A stretch of 16,739 bases of DNA from an uncultured Eubacteriales bacterium (GTDB lineage Bacteria; Bacillota; Clostridia; Monoglobales; Monoglobaceae), in contig CATWQA010000044.1 in assembly GCA_958352815.1 (NCBI GenBank), forward strand, positions 1-16,739. Direction: 5' to 3'. The position numbers and the translations under genes are program-made. The notes under the pieces were generated by a model. It saw only the letters and a list, made by a program, of their open reading frames with translations. It was not told the DNA's origin and did not search any database. Shown piece after piece: positions 6,452-13,429 of the stretch. The first letter of the stretch is position 1, and every line of letters starts with the position of its first letter.

Positions 6452-9400
6452 CTATTTAATTTCCTTAACCGAGACAACCTCAACATCGTCGGGGGTCATC
6501 TTCTTTTCCATTACGCTTACCAGTGCGCCTACCGTGTCAAGAGACGTCATCAGGGTTATGGAGCACTCGGAAGCGCACCGTCTTATCTTAAAGCCGTCAC
6601 TGCCCTTATCGTTACCCTTCTTGGGTATGTCGATTATCAGGTCGCACACTCCGCTGCGGATTACGTCAAGAACATTGGGCACGCCCTCGCCTATCTTTTT
6701 GGCAACCTTTGCCTTTATGCCGTTTTCGTTAAGGAAGTCGGCTGTTCCTCCCGTTGCAATAAAGCTGCAGCCCATGTCCGCAAACTTTCTTGCCATAGGC
6801 AGGAAGTTTTCCTTATCACGGTCTCTTACAGTGGCTAAAATTGTGCTTCCCTCGTGAGGGATTGTTATATCCGCTCCCACGAAGCCCTTGTATATTGCCT
6901 CTTCAAAGTTTCTGCCAACGCCCAGAACCTCACCGGTTGAACGCATCTCGGGGCCGAGGCTTACCTCAACCATAGGCAGCTTCTCTGTTGAGAACACGGG
7001 AACCTTTACGGCAACCATGTCCGCCTCGGGGCTTATTCCGCTGCCGTAGCCCATTTCAGCCAGGCTCTCTCCAAGCATTACCCGAGTAGCCAGCTCGATT
7101 ACAGGCACGCCCGTAACCTTGGTGATATAGGGCACGGTACGGCTTGAACGGGGATTAACCTCGATAATGTACAAATCATTTTCAAACTCGATGAACTGTA
7201 TGTTAATCATTCCGATTACTTTCATCTCAACAGCAATGCGGCGGGTTACGTCCATAATCTTCTGCTTCATTTCTTCCGAAATATTCTGGGGCGGATATAT
7301 AGAAATACTGTCGCCCGAGTGTATGCCCGCGCGCTCCAAATGCTCCATTATACCCGGAATAAACACGTCCGTGCCGTCGCATATGGCGTCAACCTCCAGC
7401 TCTCGGCCGCCGAGATACCTGTCAATCAGCACCGGGTTATCCTTATCCTTCTTAAAGGCGTCCTCAAGATACTGGACAAGCTCCGCTTCATTATGGGTAA
7501 TCTCCATTCCCTGACCGCCCAAAACATACGAGGGACGAACCAAAAGGGGATATCCCAGCTCGTTTGCCTCCTCAATGCCTCTCTGGACAGTCCATACGCC
7601 TCTGCCCTTGGGACGCTTTATGTTGAGCTTTTCAAGAACCGCGTCAAACTTTTCTCTGTCCTCTGCCGCATCAATATACTTGGGCATGGTTCCGAAAATG
7701 GGCACGTTCATCTTATCCAAGAAGTTAGCCAGCTTAATTGCTGTCTGACCGCCGAACTGGAGGATTACTCCGTCAGGCTTTTCAAGCTCGATTATGCTGT
7801 ACACATCCTCCTCTGTGAGAGGCTCAAAGTACAGCTTGTCCGACGTGTCAAAATCGGTGCTGACCGTTTCGGGGTTATTGTTTATAATAATCGTTTCAAT
7901 TCCCATCTTCTTCAGCGCCTGAATACTGTGAACGCTGCAATAGTCAAACTCGATACCCTGTCCTATTCTGATGGGACCTGAGCCCAGCACCAGCACCTTT
8001 TTCTTATCTGAAGGAACAGCCTCGTTTTCCTCATCGTAGGTTGAATAGTAATAGGGCGAAACCGCCTCAAACTCACCTGCGCAGGTATCAACAATCTTAT
8101 ACACCGGGCGAATATTAAACTTCTCCCTGAGAACGCGCACATCGCTGCCCTTGCAGCCGATAATCTCTGCGATGCCCTCATCGGCAAAGCCCATAACCTT
8201 GTATTCTCTGAGCACCTCAGGCGTGAGAGTTTCAAGAGTATATTCCTTGAGCTCCTCCTCTTTTTCAACTATCTTCTTAATCTTTTTGATAAACCATGGG
8301 TCCATACCTGTTATCTCGCAGATTTTCTCCATAAGGTAATCCCGCCTTATAAGCTCCGCCAGGTCAAAGAGGCGCTCATCGTCGGGCACAACAACTCTGC
8401 GCTTCAAGCCCTCCAGGCTGTGCTGCTTTGAGAACTCACGGATAAGGGTGAACTGCTTAATTTCAAGAGAACGTATTCCTTTAAGGAGAGCGGCTTCAAA
8501 GCTGTTTCCTATAGCCATTACCTCTCCCGTTGCCATCATCTTTGTTCCCAGCTGTCTCTTTGCGCCGAAGAACTTGTCAAAGGGCCATTTGGGGATTTTA
8601 ACAACGCAGTAGTCAAGAGCCGGCTCAAAGCAAGCATATGTCTTTCCCGTTACGGCGTTCTTAATCTCGTCCAAATTGTAACCCAGAGCTATCTTTGCGC
8701 CAATCTTAGCGATGGGGTATCCCGTCGCCTTTGAAGCCAGAGCGGAAGAACGGCTTACACGGGGGTTAATCTCGATAACCGCATATTCAAAGCTGTCGGG
8801 ATTAAGGGCAAACTGCACGTTACATCCACCCTTTATCTCGATTGAATTAATAATATCAATTGCCGCTTTTCTCAGCATTTGATACTCTTTATCCGCCAAG
8901 GTCTGGGCAGGAGCCACAACAATACTGTCGCCTGTGTGCACGCCCACCGGGTCAACGTTCTCCATGGAACACACGGTTATACAGTTGCCCGCTCCGTCAC
9001 GAATTACCTCAAACTCAATCTCCTTCCAGCCCCTGATGCACTTCTCAATAAGCACCTGACCTACGCGGGACAGGTGTATTCCCTGGGTAGCTATTTCGAT
9101 AAGCTGGTTCTTGTCCTCTGCGATGCCTCCGCCTGTTCCGCCCAGAGTGTACGCCGGACGAACTATAACCGGATAGCCTATCTTCTCCGCAAAGGCGCAG
9201 GACTCCTCAACAGTGTTCACAATCTCGCCCTTTATCATAGGCTGGTTTGTGCGCTCCATAAGCTGCTTAAAGCTGTCTCTGTCCTCACCCTCCTTGATTG
9301 ACTCAATAGAGGTTCCGATTACCTTAACGCCGTACTCATCGAGAATACCGCTGTCGTACAGCTCACAAGCCAGGTTAAGTCCTGTCTGACCGCCCATTCC

Positions 9401-9664
9401 CGCAATAAGGCTGTCGGGGCGTTCCTTTTCAATAACCTTTTTCAGGTAGTCCACTGTCAGAGGCTCAATATACGTTTGGTCGGCAGTGTTCTTGTCGGTC
9501 ATGATTGTAGCGGGGTTGCTGTTTACAAGAACAACTTCAATGCCCTCTTCCTTTATTGCCTGGCACGCCTGGGTTCCCGAATAGTCAAACTCCGCAGCTT
9601 GTCCTATAACAATCGGACCCGAGCCGATAACCAGCACCTTTTTAATGTCTTGATTTTTAGGCAT
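6452..9664 (-). CDS. carB: Carbamoyl-phosphate synthase large subunit
   Basis: The 1070-aa synthetase subunit makes carbamoyl phosphate from bicarbonate, ammonia delivered by CarA and two ATP, feeding arginine and pyrimidine synthesis in the cytoplasm. Its length is standard. The two homologous halves are clear: the first starts KKVLVIGSGPIVIGQAAEFD and the second (from about 555) KKVLVLGSGPIRIGQGIEFD. Each has an ATP-grasp domain, with EINPRVSRSSALASKATGYP in the first and EVNPRSSRTVPYITKVTGVP in the second. The last 135 residues or so are the MGS-like allosteric domain (FIATGGTADFL, DLIIDIPKKG). The ATG overlaps the end of carA by 8 nt, and an AGGGAGG-type ribosome site lies within the carA 3' end, so the pair is translationally coupled. 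No damage is seen. Confidence 0.98.
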   Translation of the reverse strand: MPKNQDIKKVLVIGSGPIVIGQAAEFDYSGTQACQAIKEEGIEVVLVNSNPATIMTDKNTADQTYIEPLTVDYLKKVIEKERPDSLIAGMGGQTGLNLACELYDSGILDEYGVKVIGTSIESIKEGEDRDSFKQLMERTNQPMIKGEIVNTVEESCAFAEKIGYPVIVRPAYTLGGTGGGIAEDKNQLIEIATQGIHLSRVGQVLIEKCIRGWKEIEFEVIRDGAGNCITVCSMENVDPVGVHTGDSIVVAPAQTLADKEYQMLRKAAIDIINSIEIKGGCNVQFALNPDSFEYAVIEINPRVSRSSALASKATGYPIAKIGAKIALGYNLDEIKNAVTGKTYACFEPALDYCVVKIPKWPFDKFFGAKRQLGTKMMATGEVMAIGNSFEAALLKGIRSLEIKQFTLIREFSKQHSLEGLKRRVVVPDDERLFDLAELIRRDYLMEKICEITGMDPWFIKKIKKIVEKEEELKEYTLETLTPEVLREYKVMGFADEGIAEIIGCKGSDVRVLREKFNIRPVYKIVDTCAGEFEAVSPYYYSTYDEENEAVPSDKKKVLVLGSGPIRIGQGIEFDYCSVHSIQALKKMGIETIIINNNPETVSTDFDTSDKLYFEPLTEEDVYSIIELEKPDGVILQFGGQTAIKLANFLDKMNVPIFGTMPKYIDAAEDREKFDAVLEKLNIKRPKGRGVWTVQRGIEEANELGYPLLVRPSYVLGGQGMEITHNEAELVQYLEDAFKKDKDNPVLIDRYLGGRELEVDAICDGTDVFIPGIMEHLERAGIHSGDSISIYPPQNISEEMKQKIMDVTRRIAVEMKVIGMINIQFIEFENDLYIIEVNPRSSRTVPYITKVTGVPVIELATRVMLGESLAEMGYGSGISPEADMVAVKVPVFSTEKLPMVEVSLGPEMRSTGEVLGVGRNFEEAIYKGFVGADITIPHEGSTILATVRDRDKENFLPMARKFADMGCSFIATGGTADFLNENGIKAKVAKKIGEGVPNVLDVIRSGVCDLIIDIPKKGNDKGSDGFKIRRCASECSITLMTSLDTVGALVSVMEKKMTPDDVEVVSVKEIK

Positions 9665-10739
9665 TCTCCTTACCTCCCTCTAACAAACTTAGAAAATCGT
9701 CAAATATAAATCCTGTGTCAAGGGGTCCCGGAGACGCCTCCGGATGGAACTGCACGCTGCGCACGGGCAGGGTCTTGTGCTTAATTCCCTCACAGGTTCC
9801 GTCATTCACATTGGTGTAGAGCTCCTCAACACCCTCGGGAAGCTCTGACACAATATAGTTATGGTTCTGGGATGATATATAAACCATCCCTGTTTCACGG
9901 TTCTTAACCGGGTGGTTTCCGCCGTGATGGCCGAACTTCAGCTTGCTTATCTTGCAGCCCAACGCCAAGCCTATTATCTGATGCCCCATACAAATTCCGC
10001 AGACCGGATACTTACCAATCAGAGCCTTTACCGTCTCAATTGTCTCGGGCACGTCTCTCGGGTCTCCGGGGCCGTTTGAGATAAACACCATATCTGGGTT
10101 TATTGCCTCAATCTCTCCGGCGGGAGTATTGTACGGGAACACCGTTATGTCGCACTCCCTCGCCTTAAGGTCGCGGATAATCCCCGCCTTTGCTCCCATA
10201 TCGATAAAGGCGATCTTCTTGCCGCTGCCCTTTATATTATAAGTATTCTTTGACGAAACGCGGCTTATAACATCGCTGTTATCGAGCTCGTTAAACCGCC
10301 TTTCAATGTCGCTGTCGCTCAGGCTCTCCTTGACCGTAATCGTTCCCTTCATACAGCCCTTTTCCCGAATAATCCTGGTAAGAGCTCTGGTGTCTATCCC
10401 CTCCAGACCCATTATGCGGTTCTGGCGCAGAAATCCGTCAAGATCCATCTCTGTTCTGAAATTGCTGGGATAGTCGCACCTCTCACGGACAACAAATGCG
10501 GACAGCGCCGGTCTGTCCGACTCCATATCCTCAAAGTTAATTCCGTAATTGCCGATAAGCGGGTAGGTCATAACCACTATCTGGCCGCAAAACGACGGGT
10601 CGGTCAGGGTTTCCTGATACCCGGTCATATTTGTAGTAAACACAACCTCTCCCACAACGTCATGAATATGCCCAAAGGCTTTCCCCTTAAATTTACAGCC
10701 GTTTTCCAGTATCAGGCAAGCCGTCTTACTGTTTTGCAT
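9657..10739 (-). CDS. carA: Carbamoyl-phosphate synthase small (glutaminase) subunit
   Basis: The 360-aa subunit hydrolyses glutamine and channels ammonia to CarB. The N-terminal CarA-specific domain spans about 1-150 (VVFTTNMTGYQETLTDPSF, LIGNYGIN). A class I glutamine amidotransferase domain follows from about 172: FISNGPGDP, the nucleophile elbow GICMGHQ with Cys250, and FHPEASPGP with His332 and Glu334, so the catalytic triad is complete. It overlaps carB by 8 nt. The ATG has AAAGGAG upstream. Transcription appears to start about 220 nt upstream, leaving a long leader with a putative short ORF and a terminator hairpin ending about 30 nt before the ATG, so expression is probably controlled by attenuation as well as by an ArgR-type repressor. 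Confidence 0.98.
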   Translation of the reverse strand: MQNSKTACLILENGCKFKGKAFGHIHDVVGEVVFTTNMTGYQETLTDPSFCGQIVVMTYPLIGNYGINFEDMESDRPALSAFVVRERCDYPSNFRTEMDLDGFLRQNRIMGLEGIDTRALTRIIREKGCMKGTITVKESLSDSDIERRFNELDNSDVISRVSSKNTYNIKGSGKKIAFIDMGAKAGIIRDLKARECDITVFPYNTPAGEIEAINPDMVFISNGPGDPRDVPETIETVKALIGKYPVCGICMGHQIIGLALGCKISKLKFGHHGGNHPVKNRETGMVYISSQNHNYIVSELPEGVEELYTNVNDGTCEGIKHKTLPVRSVQFHPEASPGPLDTGFIFDDFLSLLEGGKENA

Positions 10740-10767
10740 AAAATCAACTCCTTTAACTTAAAAATAT

Positions 10768-10816
10768 GCAAAATAAAAGGACAAATCGAAAAACAAAATC
10801 AATTCACATTGTCCTT
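10768..10816 (-). terminator. Attenuator-type intrinsic terminator before carA
   Basis: Read on the minus strand, AAGGACAA (10809-10816) pairs with TTGTCCTT (10777-10784), followed at once by TTTTATTTT. The hairpin lies inside the carA leader, not after a gene, which is the arrangement of an attenuator. The loop is large (24 nt) and the stem only 8 bp, so strength is uncertain. Confidence 0.55.
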
Positions 10817-10906
10817 GTTTATTAAATTCGGAAAACAAAAGCCCCTCGGAACGGAAAAAATACAAACACGGAATTTCATTCTGAAATCAAGACGCGAAAC
10901 GGTCAT
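10799..10906 (-). CDS. Possible 35-codon leader peptide of carAB, Arg-containing
   Basis: An ATG at 10904-10906 opens a 35-codon frame ending in TGA at 10799-10801, inside the loop of the attenuator hairpin. An AGGAGG (10919-10924) lies 12 nt upstream, somewhat far. Arg codons are at positions 5, 9, 13 and 21. The last sense codons overlap the 5' arm of the terminator, so a translating ribosome would prevent the hairpin. It has no recognisable homologue, and the coding nature is an inference from position, ribosome site and Arg content. It may simply be an untranslated leader. Confidence 0.35.
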   Translation of the reverse strand: MTVSRLDFRMKFRVCIFSVPRGFCFPNLINKDNVN

Positions 10907-10941
10907 TCTAATCTGCACCCTCCTACTTAAGCTTTTGTTTT
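10832..10941 (-). promoter_or_regulatory. Long-range inverted repeat in the carAB leader
   Basis: On the minus strand AAAACAAAAGC (10931-10941) and GCTTTTGTTTT (10832-10842) are perfectly complementary over 11 bp and enclose 88 nt. The second arm can alternatively pair, using G-U pairs, with AAACAAGG (10813-10820), part of the terminator's 5' arm. That gives mutually exclusive pairings typical of attenuators. AT-richness makes chance pairing possible. Confidence 0.4.
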
Positions 10942-10954
10942 AGGCAATCAATCA

Positions 10955-10967
10955 TTGCATTTTTATT
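10955..10967. promoter_or_regulatory. ARG box (ArgR/AhrC operator) at the carAB start site
   Basis: On the minus strand AATAAAAATGCAATG follows the -10 box directly. It matches 14 of 15 positions of the core of the Bacillus AhrC/ArgR consensus as I recall it (AATAAAAATKCAAKT). It covers the expected transcription start, where a repressor would block initiation. No argR gene lies in the window. Confidence 0.55.
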
Positions 10968-10996
10968 ATTTTACCACTCAGATATTTAGTTGTCAA
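10968..10996 (-). promoter_or_regulatory. Sigma-A promoter of carAB
   Basis: On the minus strand TTGACA (10991-10996), a 17-nt spacer and TAAAAT (10968-10973). Near-consensus. It lies about 30 bp after the stop codon of the 69-aa gene upstream, so carAB is a separate transcription unit. Confidence 0.75.
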
Positions 10997-11026
10997 TAGA
11001 AATTTTCATTAATTTTAAAATTTGCA

Positions 11027-11236
11027 TTAAGAGCGGCTCCTTTTTTCTTCCATAAGTCTGTCTATATCCGCATAGGCATTTTCAAGACTTTCAGAATGAT
11101 ATATCTCATACATATCATACAGGAAGTTTGTCAGCCCCAGCTCATCCCACTGTCTCAGAATTTCATCCGCCGTTGTTTTTTTGTGCCTTGCATAGCGTTC
11201 AATAAGATAGATAAAAAATTCGGTTTCTCGGGTCAT
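11027..11236 (-). CDS. DUF3791-type small protein
   Basis: The 69-aa acidic/basic helical protein (ETEFFIYLIERYARHK, TADEILRQWDELGLTNFLYD, MYEIYHSESLENAYADIDRL) fits the DUF3791 pattern of small proteins common in gut Firmicutes, usually encoded beside other small genes. It has no signal peptide or membrane segment. Its ATG overlaps the stop of the preceding 83-aa gene (ATGA), and AGGTGA lies upstream, so the two are translationally coupled and probably made in fixed ratio. This layout resembles toxin-antitoxin pairs. Which partner, if either, is toxic cannot be read from the sequence. The family call is from memory of the motif. Confidence 0.7.
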   Translation of the reverse strand: MTRETEFFIYLIERYARHKKTTADEILRQWDELGLTNFLYDMYEIYHSESLENAYADIDRLMEEKRSRS

Positions 11237-11484
11237 TCTGCTTCACCTCGTATATACAAAGAATTTCTCGGATTGCCCGTCACTTGCTCCGCCTCCCACA
11301 TATTAAAAACAATGTTGGGGCTCATCTTGTAAATCTCCGTCTCTTCATCAGTCAGCATTTTGTATGTCTCCGAACATAAAAATTTACGCAGAGCCGTCTT
11401 TTCATCAAACCCATATTTTTCACTGATCAGCTTGATATTATACCTGTCAAAAAAGTCCATTGTTCTCACATTAATTTTGCTCAT
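11233..11484 (-). CDS. Small DUF3791-associated protein of unknown function
   Basis: The 83-aa soluble protein begins SKINVRTMDFFDRYNIKLIS and ends with the conserved-looking stretch NMWEAEQVTGNPRNSLYIRG. I recognise this type as a frequent partner of DUF3791 genes in clostridia but know no function. It is first in a two-gene unit and overlaps the next gene by 4 nt. A GGAGAG ribosome site lies 9 nt before the ATG. A short inverted repeat (AAAAGC/GCTTTT, 11509-11528) in its 5' region could be an operator or a leader hairpin. A toxin-antitoxin or nucleotide-binding role would be speculation. Confidence 0.75.
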   Translation of the reverse strand: MSKINVRTMDFFDRYNIKLISEKYGFDEKTALRKFLCSETYKMLTDEETEIYKMSPNIVFNMWEAEQVTGNPRNSLYIRGEAE

Positions 11485-11508
11485 AACATTTCACTCTCCG
11501 TAAATTCC

Positions 11509-11528
11509 AAAAGCTGCAAGGCGCTTTT
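11509..11528. promoter_or_regulatory. Inverted repeat before the DUF3791 pair
   Basis: AAAAGC (11509-11514) and GCTTTT (11523-11528) flank 8 nt, 25 bp before the start of the 83-aa gene. It could be an autoregulatory operator, as small two-gene stress modules often have, or an RNA hairpin. No convincing -35/-10 pair with standard spacing was found nearby. Confidence 0.3.
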
Positions 11529-11588
11529 ATCATGTAAATGAATTTGCCAAAAATAATACTTTGAAAATGTTTTAATTTAAATCATGTT

Positions 11589-11681
11589 TTTTGATAAAGG
11601 CTTTGCCTTTGAAACCATTGCCGAGCCCATATTCCGCCATACCAAGCCGCGGCGGCAATGTCGCCAAAGCCTTTATCAAAA
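11589..11681. repeat. 93-bp palindromic dispersed repeat, copy 2 (inverted)
   Basis: Same 17-bp terminal inverted repeats and internal stems as the copy at 39-131, in the opposite orientation, 92 of 93 bases identical (difference at 11641). It sits in the gap between gpsA and the DUF3791 pair. The flanking sequences of the two copies differ, so the 93 bp is the repeated unit. Confidence 0.85.
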
Positions 11682-11702
11682 TACGTTTACATATAAATTG
11701 CT

Positions 11703-11726
11703 TGCCGCATTTTGTTAAATGCGGCA
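11703..11726 (-). terminator. Stem-loop directly after gpsA
   Basis: TGCCGCATTT (11703-11712) pairs with AAATGCGGCA (11717-11726) around a TGTT loop, touching the gpsA stop codon. There is no strong U-tract on the minus strand, so termination may be weak or the hairpin may serve mRNA stability; the 93-bp repeat just beyond could add to it. Confidence 0.5.
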
Positions 11727-12740
11727 TCAATTCCCCAAAAATGCTTTTTCGGTCTCGTGCTTTTTGGCTCTGCCCATCAGATTTGCCACCGCTTCCTTGG
11801 CGGACATTCCCTCAAACAGCACCTTGTACGCCTCGTTTACAATGGGCATTTCAACGCCCACCTTGTCCGCAAGCTCCTTGGCGGCGCGGCAGGTTCTCAC
11901 TCCCTCAACCACCATTTTAACCTCGCTTTGCGCCTCCTCCGGGGTCTTGCCCTTGCCGATGAGAATGCCCGCTCTGCGGTTTCTGGAGTGCATACTGGTG
12001 CAGGTCACAATCAGATCCCCCACCCCGGACAAGCCGTTAAAGGTTTCCTCCTTTGCGCCCATGGCAACTCCCAAACGGGACATTTCCACAAGACCTCTGG
12101 TCATAAGGGCAGCCTTAGTGTTGTCTCCCAGCCCCATGCCGTCAATTATTCCCGCGCACAGAGCAATTACGTTTTTAAGAGAGCCGCCCAGCTCAACCCC
12201 CAACACGTCGGGATTGGTATAAATTCTGAAGTTCGGGTTCATAAACGCTTCCTGAACGTACTCCGCCGTCTTTTCATCATCGCAGGCGACAACATTGGAG
12301 GTGGGTATGCGTCTTGAAACCTCCTCCGCATGGCTGGGGCCTGACATTACCGCAATAACGCAGCCCGGTATTTCCTCACGGATTACCTTGGAGAGGGTAT
12401 AATACGTCCCCTCCTCAATGCCCTTTGATATGTTGACTATTATTTGTCCGTCCTTTACGTACCCTGCCATATTCCTTGCCGTTGCCCGAACAGCGTGGGA
12501 CGGCGTTGCCATAATTATTATATCCGCATCTTCACAGCAGCGGCTTAAATCACAGGTAAACTCCACTCCCTCAGGGAACATTACCCCCGGCAAAAAGGGC
12601 TTGTTTTCCCCGTACTTTTTCAGGTTTTCGCACTCCTCCTCAAGGTACGACCAGAGAGTTATGCCGTGCCCGTTCTCCGCCAGCATAATCGCCATTGCGC
12701 TGCCCCAGCTTCCGCTGCCTATAACGCTTATACGTGCCAT
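11727..12740 (-). CDS. gpsA: Glycerol-3-phosphate dehydrogenase [NAD(P)+]
   Basis: The 337-aa cytoplasmic enzyme reduces dihydroxyacetone phosphate to sn-glycerol 3-phosphate, the backbone for phospholipids. The Rossmann NAD(P) motif GSGSWG is at 8-13. ISKG with Lys106, MSGPSHAEE at about 132, and GGSLKN with the catalytic Lys189 are all present. The C-terminal domain has the conserved GLSGVGDLIVTCTS. Length is normal. It is last in the der-plsY-gpsA operon, its ATG overlapping the plsY stop by one base (TAATG), so its product is made beside the acyltransferase that uses it. A stem-loop follows directly. Confidence 0.97.
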   Translation of the reverse strand: MARISVIGSGSWGSAMAIMLAENGHGITLWSYLEEECENLKKYGENKPFLPGVMFPEGVEFTCDLSRCCEDADIIIMATPSHAVRATARNMAGYVKDGQIIVNISKGIEEGTYYTLSKVIREEIPGCVIAVMSGPSHAEEVSRRIPTSNVVACDDEKTAEYVQEAFMNPNFRIYTNPDVLGVELGGSLKNVIALCAGIIDGMGLGDNTKAALMTRGLVEMSRLGVAMGAKEETFNGLSGVGDLIVTCTSMHSRNRRAGILIGKGKTPEEAQSEVKMVVEGVRTCRAAKELADKVGVEMPIVNEAYKVLFEGMSAKEAVANLMGRAKKHETEKAFLGN

Positions 12741-13429
12741 TATTTTTTACCCCCTAATTTATTTTCTGTTCCGTTAAGCAGCCGCTTTATGTTAGCGTGG
12801 TGCCTGCCTATCAGCAGTCCGCCCATTATGATAACGCATATCAAGCGAACAACAATCACATCATGAGTGACAAACATTTTCACGGCCTCAACCACAATAT
12901 ACGCTCCTCCGCCCAGAACCGAGCCCAGAGAAACATAGCGCGTCGCCGCCATTACCGCAATGGCGCACAAGCCTACAATAAGCCCAACCTTCCAGTCAAG
13001 AACCAGCACCACGCCCAGAGACGTGGCAACGCCTTTTCCGCCCTTAAACTTAAAGTACAGAGGAAAGTTGTGCCCGAGAATAACGCACACGCCTGCTATG
13101 TACGGCAAAGCCGCCGCGGTCAGTGCACTGACCGCCTCATAATTTCCCTGAGCCTGAGCAGATGAGATTAAATACTTCTCAAACAGCACCGCTATCAGCA
13201 CGCACACAACGCCCTTAACCACGTCCAAAAGCAGGGTTATAACCCCCATCTTCTTGCCGTGGGTTCGGAGCATATTTGTCGCCCCGGCGTTTCCCGAGCC
13301 GCTCTCTCTTATATCCTTGCCGCTTATTGCTCTTGATAATATTATGGAAAAATTAACCGAGCCTATTAAATATGAAATAATTCCGATTATCAGCCCGCCG
13401 ATAACCACGCTAAAATAAACATTCTCCAT
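12740..13429 (-). CDS. plsY: Glycerol-3-phosphate acyltransferase PlsY
   Basis: This integral membrane enzyme transfers an acyl group from acyl phosphate to glycerol 3-phosphate, the first step of phospholipid synthesis in most Gram-positive bacteria. The 229-aa protein has about five membrane segments. The three PlsY motifs are present: SGSGNAGATNMLRTHG (about 43-58), GHNFPLYFKFKGGKGVATS (119-137), and the GRHHANIKRLLNGTENK end (208-224). It is somewhat longer than the usual 190-210 aa, with the extra residues between about 84 and 103 (YLISSAQAQGNYEAVSALTA), probably an enlarged extracellular loop. It overlaps der and gpsA by one base each, so the three genes form one coupled operon. Confidence 0.96.
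   Translation of the reverse strand: MENVYFSVVIGGLIIGIISYLIGSVNFSIILSRAISGKDIRESGSGNAGATNMLRTHGKKMGVITLLLDVVKGVVCVLIAVLFEKYLISSAQAQGNYEAVSALTAAALPYIAGVCVILGHNFPLYFKFKGGKGVATSLGVVLVLDWKVGLIVGLCAIAVMAATRYVSLGSVLGGGAYIVVEAVKMFVTHDVIVVRLICVIIMGGLLIGRHHANIKRLLNGTENKLGGKK

Noticed and set aside
7319..7981. 220-codon open frame on the + strand opposite carB, and similar long frames opposite der, gpsA and the esterase
   Set aside because: They are antisense to strongly conserved genes, have no family resemblance and lack convincing ribosome sites; they arise from the codon bias of the real genes.
10740..10960. PyrR-binding leader or a known riboswitch before carA
   Set aside because: No PyrR anti-antiterminator loop and no conserved core of a riboswitch I recognise was found; an Arg-type leader fits better.
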